Positions 1 to 11,491 of a stretch of DNA of 64,000 nt are shown here, one piece after another; within the stretch, counting starts at the first letter, position 1; each line of letters starts with the position of its first letter. The notes below the pieces were generated by a model. The model saw nothing but the letters and a program-made list of their open reading frames with translations. It was not told the DNA's origin and did not search any database. The translations under genes and the position numbers were made by a program. Source of the stretch: Siphonodentalium dalli (taxonomy: Eukaryota > Mollusca > Scaphopoda > Gadilida > Siphonodentaliidae); contig CP136064.1 in assembly GCA_032622095.1 (NCBI GenBank), forward strand, positions 148,430,864 to 148,494,863, given 5' to 3'.

Positions 1-2255
1 TCGTTCCCATCTACATGTTAATATTAACATCCATGATAAATATCATGATGATCAGACAAACAGTACGACCTGTAGCCCGTGCCAATGGATTGAATTTTGA
101 AATCCAAGATGGCTGCCAGCGGCCATGTTTTTTGGCCGTATGACCCCAAAATGACTCGTTCCCAATTACATGTCAATATCAATATTCATGACAAATTTCA
201 TGAAGTTCTGATCAAAGCTACAACCTGTAGTCCGCGCCAAAGAATTTAGTCACGCAAAGAGTAAAATCCAAGATGGCTGCTGGCGGCCATGTTTTTCGGC
301 TGAACGACCCCAAAATCACTCGTTCCCATCTACATGTCAATATTAACATCCATGACAAATTTCATGATGATCAGACGAACAGCACGACCTGTAGCCCGCG
401 CCAATGGATTGAATTTTGAAATCCAAAATGGCCACCAGCGGCCATGTTTTTTGGCCGAATGACCCCAAAATGACTCGTTTCCCATCTACATGTCAATGTC
501 AACATTCATGACAAAATTCATAAAGATCAGACCATAGGTACAACCTGTAGCCCGCGCCAAAGGATTTAGTCATGCAAAGATTAAAATCCATGATGGCTGC
601 TGGCGGCCATGTTTTTTGGCCGAACAACCCCAAAATCACTCGTTCCCATCTACATGTCATTGTTAACATCCATGACAAATTTCATGAAGTTCTGATCAAA
701 ACTACGACCTGTTGCCTGCGCCAAAGGATTTAGTCATGCAAAGAGTAAAATCCATGATGGCTGCTGGCAGCCATGTTTTTTGGCCGTATGACCCCAAAAT
801 GACTCGTTCCCATATACATGTCAATATCAATATTCATGACAAATTTCATAAAGGTCAGACCAAAGGTACGACCTGTAACCCGCGCCAAAGAATTTAGTCA
901 TGCAAAGAGTAAAATCCAAGATGGCTGCTGGCGGCCATGTTTTTCGGCTGAACGACCCCAAAATCACTCGTTCCCATCTACATGTCAATATTAACATCCA
1001 TGACAAATTTCATGATGATCAGACGAACAGCACGACCTGTAGCCCGCGCCAATGGATTGAATTTTGAAATCCAAAATGGCCACCAGTGGCCATGTTTTTT
1101 GGCCGAATGACCCCAAAATGACTCGTTCCCATCTACATGTCAATGTCAACATTCATGACAAAATTCATAAAGATCAGACCATAGGTACAACCTGTAGCCC
1201 GCGCCAAAGGATTTAGTCATGCAAAGATTAAAATCCATGATGGCTGCTGGCGGCCATGTTTTTTGGCCGAACAACCCCAAAATCACTCGTTCCCATCTAC
1301 ATGTCATTGTTAACATCCATGACAAATTTCATGAAGTTCTGATCAAAACTACGACCTGTAGCCTGCGCCAAAGGATTTAGTCATGCAAAGAGTAAAATCC
1401 AAGATGGCTGCCAGCGGCCATGTTTTTTGGCCGAACGACCCCAAAATGACTCGTTCCCATCTACATGTCAATATTAACATCCATGACAAATTTCATAATG
1501 ATCAGACGAACAGTACGACCTGTAGCCCGCGCCAATGGATTGAATTTTGAAATCCAAAATGGCCACCAGCGGCCATGTTTTTTGGCCGAATGACCCCAAA
1601 CTGACTCGTTCCCATCTACATGTCAATGTCAACATTCATGACAAATTTCATAAAGATCAGACCAAAGGTACGACCTGTAGCCCGCGCCAAAGGATTTAGT
1701 CATGCAAAGAGTAAAATCCAAGATGGCTGCTGGCGGCCATGTTTTTTGGCCGAACAACCCCAAAATCACTCGTTCCCATCTACATGTCATTGTTAACATC
1801 CATGACAAATTTCATGAAGTTCCGATCAAAATTACGACCTGTAGCCTGCGCCAAATGATTTAGTCATGCAAAGAGTAAAATCCAAGATGGCTGCTGACGG
1901 CCATGTTTTTTGGCCGAACGACCCCAAAATGACTCGTTCCCATCTACATGTCAATATTAACATTCATGACAAATTTCATGATGATCAAACGAACAGTACG
2001 ACCTGTAGCCCGCGCTAATGGATTGAATTTTGAAATCCAAGATGGCCACCAGCGGCCATGTTTTTTGGCCGAATGACCCCAAAATGACTCGTTCCCATCT
2101 ACATGTCAATGTCAACATTCATGCAAAATTTCATAAAGATCAGACCAAAGGTACGACCTGTAGCCCGCGCCAAAGGAAATTGTTGACGGACACACGGACG
2201 ACGGACGCCAAGCCATGGCAATAGCTCAAACTTACAAAAGTAAGTTGAGCTAAAA
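1..2255 (+). mobile_element. Hairpin-ended array of ~162 bp units (family F1), 5' end outside window
   Basis: About 14 head-to-tail units of ~160-162 bp fill this stretch. Each has the landmarks AAGATGGC, CGTTCCCATCTACATGTC and ACGACCTGTAGCC. Two unit types alternate, one continuing AATTTTGAAATCC and the other GGATTTAGTCATGCAAAGAG. The array ends in a GACGGACG-type stretch (2186-2205) and a terminal hairpin at 2222-2252. Reading frames of 60-70 codons here recur once per unit and are by-products of the repeat, not genes. Satellite-like units plus a terminal hairpin resemble bivalve pearl/HINE-type non-autonomous elements. That assignment is inference from architecture. Confidence 0.85.
2222..2252 (+). 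repeat. Terminal hairpin of F1 array
   Basis: TAGCTCAAACTTAC and GTAAGTTGAGCTA pair across an AAAA loop with one bulged base. The same structure closes the second F1 copy near 16306-16340. The sequence next to it changes abruptly to copia-like coding DNA, so this hairpin marks the element's 3' end. Confidence 0.8.
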
Positions 2256-2264
2256 AATGATGCA

Positions 2265-4298
2265 GTGACGATGTTTGGTAAAAGTATTCCACTTGAGTTT
2301 ACCTCCAGTGGGCATTACTGCATCAACCTCATGGACAAGGTAAATACTTATCACGATAGTTTAACTTCCAAACATGTGTTAATTAATTTTGCCTTGTTTT
2401 CTGATGAGGAAAAGAGAAAGACTTTGACGAAACTTCACAAACAATTTGCGCATGCTTCAATTGTTAAATTAACAAGTTTACTCAGGAAAGCTGATGAATC
2501 ACTGGATTTATCCCTTATCGAACCAATTCTCAAAGATATAATTTCTCGTTGTGAAACTTGCTGCAAGTACAAACAAACTCCTCCTCGTCCAGCAGTAAGT
2601 TTACCTTTAGCTTCAAGATTCAATGAAACTGTAGCTGTAGATTTACATCAACTTGAGAACAATCTCTGGTATCTACATATTATAGACTTATTCACAAAAT
2701 TTAGTGCTGCCTGCTTGATGGAATGTAAATCTCCGTCGCTATTTGTTGATAATTTTATGTAACACTGGATAGCAATTCATGGTGCTCCGGCTAAACTTTT
2801 CAGTGATTTAGGAGGAGAATTCAATAATGCTGTTGTACATGACATGGCTGGGAATTTCAATATTGAAATCAAAACTACTGCAGGATTTAGCCCGTTTAGC
2901 AATGGAATTTGTGAACGCCATAACAAATATCTTACAGAGTTACTCACCAAAGTGAAATACGACACGAAAAGCAAATGGCAAACTGCTTTGAGCTGGGCAC
3001 TCATGGCAAAAAATGCCCTTTCAAACATTCAAGGATTCAGCCCATTTCAACTTGTTTATGGAATAAACACAAATTTACCATCAACTCTGATTGACAAACC
3101 TCCAGCATTGGAAGGTTCAACTGCAAGTTCTGTGATTGGTGAGCATATTGTGTCTCTTCAAAATGAACATTATGTTACAGGAGACAAAGTCTATTACAAA
3201 CTGCCCAACATCGACAAATGGAAAGGACCTGGTATAGTGATTGGACAGGAAAGTGCAGTTGTTTTTGTCAGACATGGTGGATTACTGGTGAGAGTGCATG
3301 AAAGTAGATTGAAGAAAGAAACTTTTTTAGATAATTCAAACATTTCTTCAAACACAACATGTATAAAGAAACCTGTTGTATCTCCTCTGAATGACAAATT
3401 TGATCAGTTTGATGACTCAGACATTCCTAATTCTCCAATTGATGTCAACGATTCAGAGTTGGAATCAGAAACCAGCCAGGTTTCAACAAATTTCTCATCT
3501 GTACATCCTGATTCTGTACATAAACTTAGATCTGGACAAATAGTTTCATACACAAATGTTGATACTGGTGAAAAAGTCGAAGCCAAAATTCTTGGTCGTG
3601 CTGGAAAATCTACTGGAAGAAACAAAAATTGGTTCAACATAGAAATTGTTCAACCATCTGCATTGGAATCCTCACAAATATCGATTGACTTAGGGAAAGT
3701 GCATAACCTGTTAGAATCTTCTGGAAATCCTACAGAAAATGATATTAATTCTGTCATTGGTAGTGTGTCTGATGATTATTGCCTCATTACAAGTGACATC
3801 TTTGACGAGGCTAAATCTACAGAGCTAAAAAACTGGATTGAGAACAGTGTATATGAACGTGTTCCTGATACCAATCAGAAATGTGTGTCCACCCGATGGG
3901 TATGTACTTTTAAAGAAATTGATGAAAACAACAGAGTTCCTAAAGCAAGGCTTGTCGCTCGAGGATTCGAGGAAATTGATAAGGACTCTCTGATAAAAGA
4001 TTCTCCAACATGTTCAAGTGATTCCCTACGTTTAATACTTTCTATTTTTGCACAAAAACATTGGCAACCAGCATCAATAGACATTAAAGCCGCATTCTTA
4101 CAAGGATCAGACATCATACGAGATGTTTATATTCGACCACCTTCTGAGGCCAGTGAAAAACATGTAGTATGGCGTCTACTCAAATGTGTTTATGGACTGA
4201 CAGATGCATCATATCATTGGTACATTAAAGTAAATGAAGTTCTTACAAGTTGTGGGGCAACATGTTCTGTTATTGATCCAGCTGTTTATTACTTCAGG
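2265..4298 (+). pseudogene. Truncated copia-type (Ty1/copia) retrotransposon polyprotein: integrase and partial reverse transcriptase
   Basis: One frame carries an integrase zinc site: HxxxxH at 2436-2453, then CxxC at 2550-2561. The catalytic core follows, with Asp at 2640 and 2805 and Glu at 2913; the last two have exactly 35 residues between them (DD35E). A reverse transcriptase of copia order follows, with RWVCTFKE, KARLVARGFEE and the motif DIKAAFLQG (4080-4106), whose first Asp is catalytic. The integrase-before-RT order is typical of Ty1/copia. An in-frame TAA at 2760-2762 breaks the integrase core. Gag and protease are absent, because homology begins right at the F1 hairpin. RT homology is lost at about 4298, before the second catalytic (VDD) box, so there is no RNase H. 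The ATG at 2271 is not a native start. No LTRs are visible. This is a dead internal fragment. Confidence 0.9.
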
Positions 4299-4655
4299 TG
4301 GGACTGTCGCATTGGGACTAAGTTCAGTGCAATTGGGCTACATTAAGGTTAACCATATTAAAATATTAGTATTAAAAAAAGACATTAACTTTGTTAAAAC
4401 AAGAGTTGGAATGTCGTCCGGTGCATGTGGTTCTTGTCAAACTCACTTAAAACAAGTACTTCTAACCAGGGACATAGCTAGAGCAAGGAGTTAACACGTT
4501 CACTGCCGAAAACCAATGGGTAATTCCATCCCATATGCCAACATGGGATTGCGTGTTTAGCCAATAGTAGTTGATGTATAATGTATGTAGGACTGATGGT
4601 TCGACCAATATCATGTCCTTAATCTCTTATGATCAATGGTCAAGAGAATTCTAAG
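4299..4655. other. Unassigned spacer after copia fragment
   Basis: A short frame runs through both strands here, but I see no family motif, splice-flanked exon or repeat structure. Confidence 0.5.
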
Positions 4656-5420
4656 TTGTTTTAATAATTACTATTATGGAAAGATTTATGTCCCTGGCTC
4701 CATCCATAATTGACCCGGTGACCCAATTTGAACAAATTTGAATCCCAGTCACACAAGGAACCACCATAACAAATATAAGCTAAATCGGCCTAATGGATCT
4801 TGATTTCAGAATTGCTATGGTGGGAAAGAGTTATGTTCCAGGCACGGACATTATTTGACTTGGTGACCCCATTTGACCAAATCAGAATCACAGTCACCTA
4901 GATATTATCCCCACCAAATATGACCTCTTTCGGTCTTGCGGTTCTGGAGAAGATGTTTTAAGAATTACTATGGAGGGAAAAAGTTATGTCCCTGGCTAGG
5001 GGGGGGGGTGCAGGAAAGGGAAAGTCTAATGAGTGTCAGTGATTTCATCAAAGATTTCATAACTCTGCAGATGTTTAATGACTTCAATTTTTTTTATATC
5101 TGTTTTCAAATGAAATATTTAATTGAGTAACTAACTAGTTAAATTTCAATTAAATGTATAAACAAGTTACTAGTATTAACATTTGTTTTTTTAAATTATT
5201 TATTATTTTAATTTTTCGTTAAATTTATCTAAGGAGTTCAATGTAGTTCAAAGAGTTATGGCCCTGGATTCATAATTATTTGACCTGGTGACCTCATTTG
5301 AACAAATCTGAATGTGAGTCACATAGGGAACATCCACACAAAATATGAACCCATTCAGTCCTATGGTTCTTGAGAAGATGATTCTTGATGGAAAAATGGA
5401 TTTCATCTCAGGTGAGCTAA
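4656..5420 (+). repeat. Dispersed tandem family F2, copy 1
   Basis: Diverged units of ~150-190 bp recur, with the landmarks GAATTACTATGG, AGTTATGTCCCTGGC and GACCTGGTGACCCCATTTG. The copy ends with TCTCAGGTGAGCT (5406-5418), one arm of the hairpin that closes F2 at 10950-10988. An AT-rich stretch (5080-5230) interrupts it. Non-coding. Confidence 0.75.
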
Positions 5421-5740
5421 AAACCTGAACAAAACGAATGAACACTCCATTAAATGTCCTCATAGTAGTGAACATCCATTCCAAATTTCATTGAGATCTG
5501 ACCACCGGTGGTGGAGATATCTGCCGTGAGAGACAAAAAGCCAACATTTCCAGATGAACAAAGATGAATATCTCTAGAACGGAAAACCTGAACAAAACGA
5601 TTAAACACTAAATTGAATGTACTCATTGTAGTGAACATCCATGCCAAATTTTATTGAGATCTGGGCACAGCTGTTCAAATTACAAGTGCACCGCTGGGCG
5701 GAGGTAACGTCCCCGACTGTACAATCAGAGAGGATTTTTC
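5421..5740 (-). repeat. Tandem family F3, inverted copy
   Basis: About two units read on the - strand as ...TAGAGATATTCATCTTTG..., GGAAATGTTGGCTTTTTG and ...GATCTCAATGAAATTTGG. The same family appears on the + strand at 57045-57880. Unit length is ~170 bp. It sits back to back with F2 and has no coding content. Confidence 0.75.
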
Positions 5741-5880
5741 TTATTTTTGTGCAAATACTTATTAAATGGCGCTTTGTAAAGTTATGTTATTCATGAGTAT
5801 TTAGTACGATAGAGGATGACTTGTTAAAATATGACAACACTTACAGAGACCTCACACGCAAGCAATATTAATGATGAAAA

Positions 5881-6473
5881 CCTGAATTTTCTAAGTCCAA
5901 AAAGGGGCGTAACTCTGGAAAAAATGGGCGGACGAAACCACGGCTATGGGGAAATATTGTCCCCCCGGCTGGTCTATTGGCATACCAAAGATCAACTGAA
6001 TTGAATTAGCGAAACCAAAGTTATGAGTTGAAACGTTCGTATGGACGGAATTTTCTAAGTCCAAAAAGGGGCGTAACTCTGGAAAAAATGGGCGGACGAA
6101 ACCGCAGTTAGGGGAAATCTTGTCCCCCGGCTGGTCTATTAGCATACCAAAGATCAACTGAATTGAGTTAGCGAAACCAAAGTTATGAGTTGAAACGTTC
6201 GTACGGACGGAATTTTCTAAGTCCAAAAAGGGCGTAACTCTGGAAAAAATGGGCGGACGAAACCGCAGTTATGGGGAAATCTTGTCCCCCCGGCTGGTCT
6301 ATTAGCATACCAAAGATCAACTGAATTGAGTTAGCGAAACCAAAGTTATGAGTTGAAACGTTCGTCCGGACGGAAGGACGGAAGGATGGACGGGCGGACA
6401 GACGGACGGAAGGACGGACGGACGGAGGGCTCCACTATATACCCCCAAATCTCCATCGGAGATCGGGGGCATA
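5881..6473 (+). mobile_element. Hairpin-ended tandem element F4
   Basis: Three units start near 5883, 6049 and 6209 (periods ~166 and 161 bp) and are nearly identical. They share GGGCGTAACTCTGG, GGGCGGACGAAACC and AAGTTATGAGTTGAAACG. A (GACGGA)n stretch follows at 6362-6427, then a hairpin at 6438-6473 pairing CCCCCAAATCTCC with GGAGATCGGGGG. The order repeats, GACGG run, hairpin matches other families in the window. Confidence 0.85.
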
Positions 6474-6899
6474 ATAATCTGAACAGACATTAGATGGATA
6501 GACGTACACCCCAACGAGCAGACAAATGGATGGACAGTATACCCCCATTTTCTTTTTAAAGTAGGAGGACCTAGTCAGTTTTTTAACTTGATCAGGACTT
6601 TGTTAACCGAATATAAAATAAATCAGTTGAAATTTGTTCAGGTTATGACGCTATCATGATCAACATTTATGAAACTAATTAAAGGCCATAAATCTTCTCA
6701 AATTAAGCGGACCTTGTCCCATATACCAAATATCAACAAAACAAGTTGATATTTGTTCAAGTTATCACCAGTTGGTAGACGCCGCCATCGACTGCCTGCA
6801 AACCAACTATGCCAAACTATAGGTTAGAGCCCTGCAAAGTTCTGAGATTTGATTTGCGAGTCAGCCATACTGAAGATATCATATTTTAACTATAGGTCT
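6474..6899. other. Unassigned spacer
   Basis: It holds degenerate tails of F4-type sequence (a ATGGATGGACAG run near 6525) and otherwise AT-rich DNA. No gene is supported. Confidence 0.5.
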
Positions 6900-7275
6900 A
6901 TTAAAGACATAAATGTACTTGTTCTGATGCGTAAAACTGATAAGTTAGTACTCAGGCACTATGCCAACTGGAGGAATGTAACATTCTACTAACATCGCTG
7001 AAATTCTGAAGCAAAACGACCATACCACTCATAGAAAACATTGTCTGAACTACACTCAATTGTAAATATTTACTACTCGATTCCGGACACATCTATCTGC
7101 AATAAACTGACGAAAACGATTTCATCATTGAGAGTCACTGCATTAAATTGATATATAAGAATGGCTGTGTGTGTTGTCAATTTTGATATAAATTTGTAAA
7201 ATTTACTACTTTGAACAAGATTATTCTCTATTTCTATTCAATCACCCTGCTGGAGTGTTACACATCACTTTAAAA
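6900..7275 (+). repeat. Dispersed repeat A, copy 1 (second copy 52285-52672)
   Basis: About 380 bp is collinear with 52285-52672 in direct orientation, 45 kb away. Shared blocks are AACTGATAAGTTAGTA, CTATGCCAACTGGAGGAATG, GAAAACATTGTCTGAACT and CTACTTTGAACAAGATT. I see no terminal repeats or long open frame. Family unknown. Confidence 0.8.
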
Positions 7276-7639
7276 TAATGCTGAAATTTTAGTCTAACTC
7301 GCTGCATTGATTTGTACCAAGCCTCCCAACAATGTGAAGTAATACAGTGTATTTCTCATCTGATCACACAAATGTAGGGACTCTTTGGAAATAATGAAAA
7401 AATTTATGATTGGGAACATCTTGATCAATCAGAAATGCATGAATGTTCAAATAGGAATTATTGAATGTACTTGCAGACTTACAATGTTCCTAATTTTCGA
7501 AACAGAAAAGGTACACAGTTTTAAAATTTGCAATTTTTTTGCAATTGAACTCCATCACCAATTGGATGCCCTTGTAATTGCATACCGGTATATATTTACA
7601 TCATCATTTATCTCAGAACAAGTCATTTGATATTTAGTT

Positions 7640-7993
7640 CAGATACAATTTTGAATAAATTAATGGATTAGCATAATATGCATATGAGTGTGATTCGTAA
7701 TCATACTTCAAGTGATAGAAGTAAGCATCTGTGTTAGTCTTAAATTCATAGTTCGATGATATGGTCTGGCAGACTATTCCAGGATGAAACCACACGCTGC
7801 GTAAAAATGTACTTTCCAACATTCTTGTTGAAATGTTGTCTATATAATTTCCTGCTATTTTCTCTTGTTGTGTATGGTGACATTTGGAAAAGGCAGATGT
7901 GTCCAAATTGTAGTGTCCATTTAACAATCTAATGGAGGGTTGAGTGTTAAGTTCAACTCTGCCCTTTTTTACAGGCCAACCACATTTAAACAT
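7640..7993 (-). pseudogene. LINE reverse-transcriptase C-terminal fragment
   Basis: On the - strand around 7748-7810 one frame reads FTQRVVSSWNSLPDHIIEL followed by a stop. This is the signature of the extreme C-terminus of CR1/Jockey-type LINE polyproteins (FxxRVxxxWNxLP). The upstream part sits in another frame (7634-7993), so at least one frameshift is present. A degraded 3' fragment. Confidence 0.7.
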
Positions 7994-8537
7994 ATTTGAA
8001 TCTCACTATCCAAATTCAGTCTTGCGGTTCTGGAGAAGACCATTTAAGAATTACTATGGCGGGAAAGTGTTATGTCCCTGTCCCCGCTTTGACCTGGTGA
8101 TCCCATTTGTACAAATTTTAAATATAAGCCAAATTGGACTCACGGTTCTTGAGAAGCCATTTTAAGAATTACTATTGGGGAGGGGAAATCAAATATGACC
8201 CCATTCAGTTTTGTTTTTCTGGAGGAGACGACCTTCTAAGATTAGGCCTACTATGGAGGGAAAGAGTTCTGTTCTTGGCTTCGCCCTTATTTGACCTGGG
8301 GACCCCATTTGATTCTCAGTCACCCAAGGAATCTCCATACCAAATCTAAGCTAAATAGGACTGACCTTCTAATTGGGAAGAAGACATTTTAAGAATTACT
8401 ATAAAATGAAAGAGTTATGACCCCTATTTGACCTGGTGACCCCATTTGAACACATCTGAATACCAGTCAACTATGCCTATCCCCACCAAATATTGCCCCA
8501 TTCGGTCTTGCGGTACTGGAGAAGACAATTGTTGACA
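7994..8537 (+). repeat. Tandem family F2, copy 2, left part
   Basis: Three to four units carry GTTCTGGAGAAGACCATTT, AAGAATTACTATGG, GACCTGGTGACCCCATTTG and CCATTCAGTTTTG. The copy stops at TGTTGACA (8530-8537), the target site duplicated by the hAT insertion, and resumes at 10921. Confidence 0.85.
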
Positions 8538-10920
8538 CAGGCCCCAAGCTAGGAGGCGACTAGGACGAAGTTCTCGCCTTCTCACCGCCGACTTCGCCCT
8601 CAGATGTCCGCAAGGCGAAAACGAAGTCGCCTTCCAAATTTGACCAAACTAGCTTTGGGATTTACGGTAATTTTACCGGTGGACTTGTTTTGTAAAAATA
8701 TATATAGTCTTAAAACTGTTCTAACGAGGCATTTTTAATTATACGTTGTACATTGTGTACTGTGTCCACGTATTCTAATCATATTGAGTGCTTTTGGAAA
8801 CGGCAAATTGCGCTTTGCAACGAAGTTTATGATGAGGTACTAGTACGTCTCAAGAAGACGTTAAGTCGTTACTTTGTTCTGGCAGGTCATTTTGCAACCA
8901 CAAATTGTATACCCGTAGCCGATCATGCAGTAACCTATGTAAACAATTAAAGCATGCTGTCTTTTTAATGTCTATGCATTTAAACTCTTAAAATATCCAT
9001 GAATTTTAAATTTAACGAAAGTAATTTGTGTCTGACTCTGTTTCCCAATCCAACGTTTTTACGTTTGGGAGTTGCAGATTTATTATGTAAACAAGCAGTC
9101 GCAGACGGCGGTATCCCCCGCCGAATTGTGCAGTTGGGGAAGTGCATTCTCAATATTGTTTGCGTTCTCAGTATGTGCTAAACAAGAGGTGGGATTTTGT
9201 CAAAAAGCCTGGCTTGCGAACTCATTTTAGGTACTGGTCATGGGAACGAATATACCAAAAATCTTTTAAATCTGTTGACATTCGTGGAAATTAGCCCTGT
9301 GACGTCGTCCATTAGCACACAAAAAAATAAACAAAGTCCAATAACTCTGCTGAAAATATCCGGCCGGACCTGGTTTGCGAACTCGTTCTAGATACTGGTC
9401 ATGTGAACTCATATCCAAAAAATCTTTGAAATCCGTTGACATTTGTGAAAATGAGCCCTGTGAAGTCGTCCATTTGCACACAAAAAAATAAACAAAGTCC
9501 AATAACTCTGCTGAAAATATCCGGCCAGACCTGGTTTGCGAACTCGTTCTAGATACTGGTCATGTGAACTCATATACCAAAAATCTTTTAAATTCGTTGA
9601 CATTTGTGGAAATGAGCCCTGTGATGTTGTACAAAAAAATAAACAAAGTCCAATAACTCTGCTGAAAATATTCGGCCAGACCTGGTTTGCGAACTCATTC
9701 TAGATACTGGTCATATGAACTCATATACCAAAAATATTTGAAATCCGTTGATATTTGTGGAAATGAGCCCTGTGACGTCATCTATTTTATTTGGTAAATT
9801 AGACAAAATTAATAAACAAAGTCCAATAACTCAGGTAAAAATAACCGGCCAGACCTGGCTTGCGAACTCATTCTAGGTAATGGTCAGGTGAACTCATATA
9901 CCACAAATCTTTGAAATCCGTATACATATGTTCAAGTTATGACTCTTACAAATTCGGGACGGACGGACGGTACAACAGACGGACGGAACCTATTCCTATA
10001 TCCCCCGCAAATTTTCAATTTGGCGGGGGATAACAATAGCACATGCTTGCTTACTATTCAAAATAGAGCATTGAATGTGCATTGAAAGTACTTAATTTAA
10101 TGTTCTTAGTTAAAACAAAGATCTGCATGAGAAACTAATACTATTCAAACTCCTTTAAAAAGGATTAATTTGTGTCAAAATGGTGTGTTTGCAAATTATA
10201 ATTGTTGTCAATCTATCGGCTGCCCACGTGCTTTAAGTTTTATGCCAGGTGTGTGAAGTCTCACTCCAAAATCATGAGAGTTATCATTTCTGTCAATCGT
10301 TGTAAATTAATTGCATGTACTTGGTTACAATGCAGGTATTTAAATACCTGTTTGTGTATATTATAAGCTCCACTGGTCTTTGTTAAGAAAACTTTAATCA
10401 CTATTGTAACACAGCTATCCAACTTGTCAAGTTTATTGCTTTAATCGGATTATCATTACTGATTATACGGTCCACGTTGGTATTCATACATTCTTTAGAA
10501 AAAAATTAAAAGCTTTTACAACTCCTTGATTAGTCTTTGTTTATTTTAACTGGACACCCACATTACAGCAGTGACCAAATGCCGTTTCCAAAAATTTTAA
10601 ATTTATAATAATTAATTTCTTCAGACATTAAAAGTTGATCATTATTGAGTCAACATTTTTTATTTTTAAATAAAAATTATAAATTTAACAAATACAATTT
10701 CATGTTATCTATCTATACAGGTACTATACTTGCGCTATATTTTATTTTGGTAACCATGTTTTATCATGGTATTTAATCTATTTATTTATGTGATAAACCG
10801 ATAAATAAAAAGTGTTTTTTTAAGTCTCTCCACTTGTCCCTATTTTGGGGTGAAGTCTCCCTAAAATCTCCAGAGGGAGAAGTCACTTCTCCCTGTTTTC
10901 AACCCCTAGCTTGGGCCCTG
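8538..10920. mobile_element. hAT-superfamily element, non-autonomous, with exact 8-bp target duplication
   Basis: The ends are CAGGCCCCAAGCTAGG (left) and, reversed, CAGGGCCCAAGCTAGG (right). They are flanked by identical TGTTGACA at 8530-8537 and 10921-10928. CAG-starting inverted ends plus an 8-bp duplication are diagnostic of hAT. Removing 8538-10920 rejoins an F2 element that then runs into its hairpin. Both subterminal zones are rich in GAAGTCGCC / AGAAGTCACTTCTCCC-like motifs. No BED finger or hAT dimerisation domain is visible in any frame, so I infer a non-autonomous copy. It carries the F5 array inside it. Confidence 0.9.
9105..10032 (+). mobile_element. Hairpin-ended tandem element F5, nested in the hAT
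   Basis: About five units of ~160 bp start near 9206, 9368, 9527, 9678 and 9848. Landmarks are GACCTGGTTTGCGAACTC, GATACTGGTCATGTGAAC and AACAAAGTCCAATAACTC. A GGACGGACGG stretch (9958-9985) and a hairpin at 9999-10032 (TATCCCCCGC against GCGGGGGATA) close it. The left edge carries the matching GGTATCCCCCGCCG at ~9112. Open frames on both strands here are repeat artefacts. Confidence 0.85.
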
Positions 10921-10990
10921 TGTTGACAGACAGACAAGTAGTAATGACTGTAGCTTCACCTGAGATTTTGTCTCAGGTGAGCTGAAAAAA
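10921..10990 (+). repeat. F2 copy 2, right end with terminal hairpin
   Basis: After the duplicated TGTTGACA comes a CAGACAGAC run, then AGCTTCACCTGAGA / TCTCAGGTGAGCT paired around TTTTG at 10950-10988. This is the 3' terminal hairpin of F2, separated from its array by the hAT insertion. Confidence 0.8.
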
Positions 10991-11491
10991 GTAGGATAAA
11001 TCTGTCTGCCACAGGCATTTATGCACAGGAACCCCTACAAGACCACTACACTGCTGAATCAAGGTGCCCGACCCATATAAATGAGAGGCCGATCATGATC
11101 AGAAGATATTTAACCCACACCTTCAGACATACTGACTACCACAATCAAAATCAAAACCAAAACTGAGTATACACCTGTACACTAAAAGTGAAGATGATGG
11201 GAAAGAGACATTATATGGCAAAAGACCAGAATCTATCCACATGTGCTAAGTGTCAAAGTACATTAACTTATATATGTTTATCAATAGTAATATGAAGGAT
11301 ATCATGATGTTTTCGACTATCAAACATGTAGTTGTTCTATTTATATCTAGTCTGATTCAATAAGACTGTTCTCGCAGTGAGGAAATCACAATATGTTGAT
11401 GATAGAAAAAGATTGTTATATAATAATATCATACCTATATCTGACCCCTTCACTTTCTAAAATGTATAACCAAGTTGCACACAATACTCAC
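10991..11491. repeat. Intergenic or intronic DNA with a possible SINE-like block
   Basis: 11050-11145 contains GGTGCCCGACCC and GAGAGGCCGATCATGATC, followed by TTTAACCCACACCTT. A related block lies inverted at 44880-45010, and GGTGCCCGACAC recurs near 37430. This suggests a short interspersed element. I could not identify clear A and B boxes. The rest shows nothing. Confidence 0.4.

Noticed and set aside
712-2224. Recurring short proteins such as ...HVFWPNDPKMTRSHLHV... in the F1 arrays (also 14575-16144)
   Set aside because: They recur once per ~160 bp unit in different frames, with stops at unit boundaries; they are translations of a satellite-type repeat.
2240-2256. CTAA at the F1 end as a classical Helitron terminus
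   Set aside because: In classical Helitrons the hairpin lies ~10-12 nt upstream of CTRR; here it is at the very end, fitting HINE/Helentron-type ends better, and no Rep/helicase is present.
5891-6226. 111-codon - strand frame
   Set aside because: It is two copies of the same F4 unit read through; no independent coding evidence.
7634-7993. 119-codon - strand frame as a host gene
   Set aside because: A neighbouring frame contains the LINE C-terminal signature; this frame is a shifted piece of the same dead LINE.
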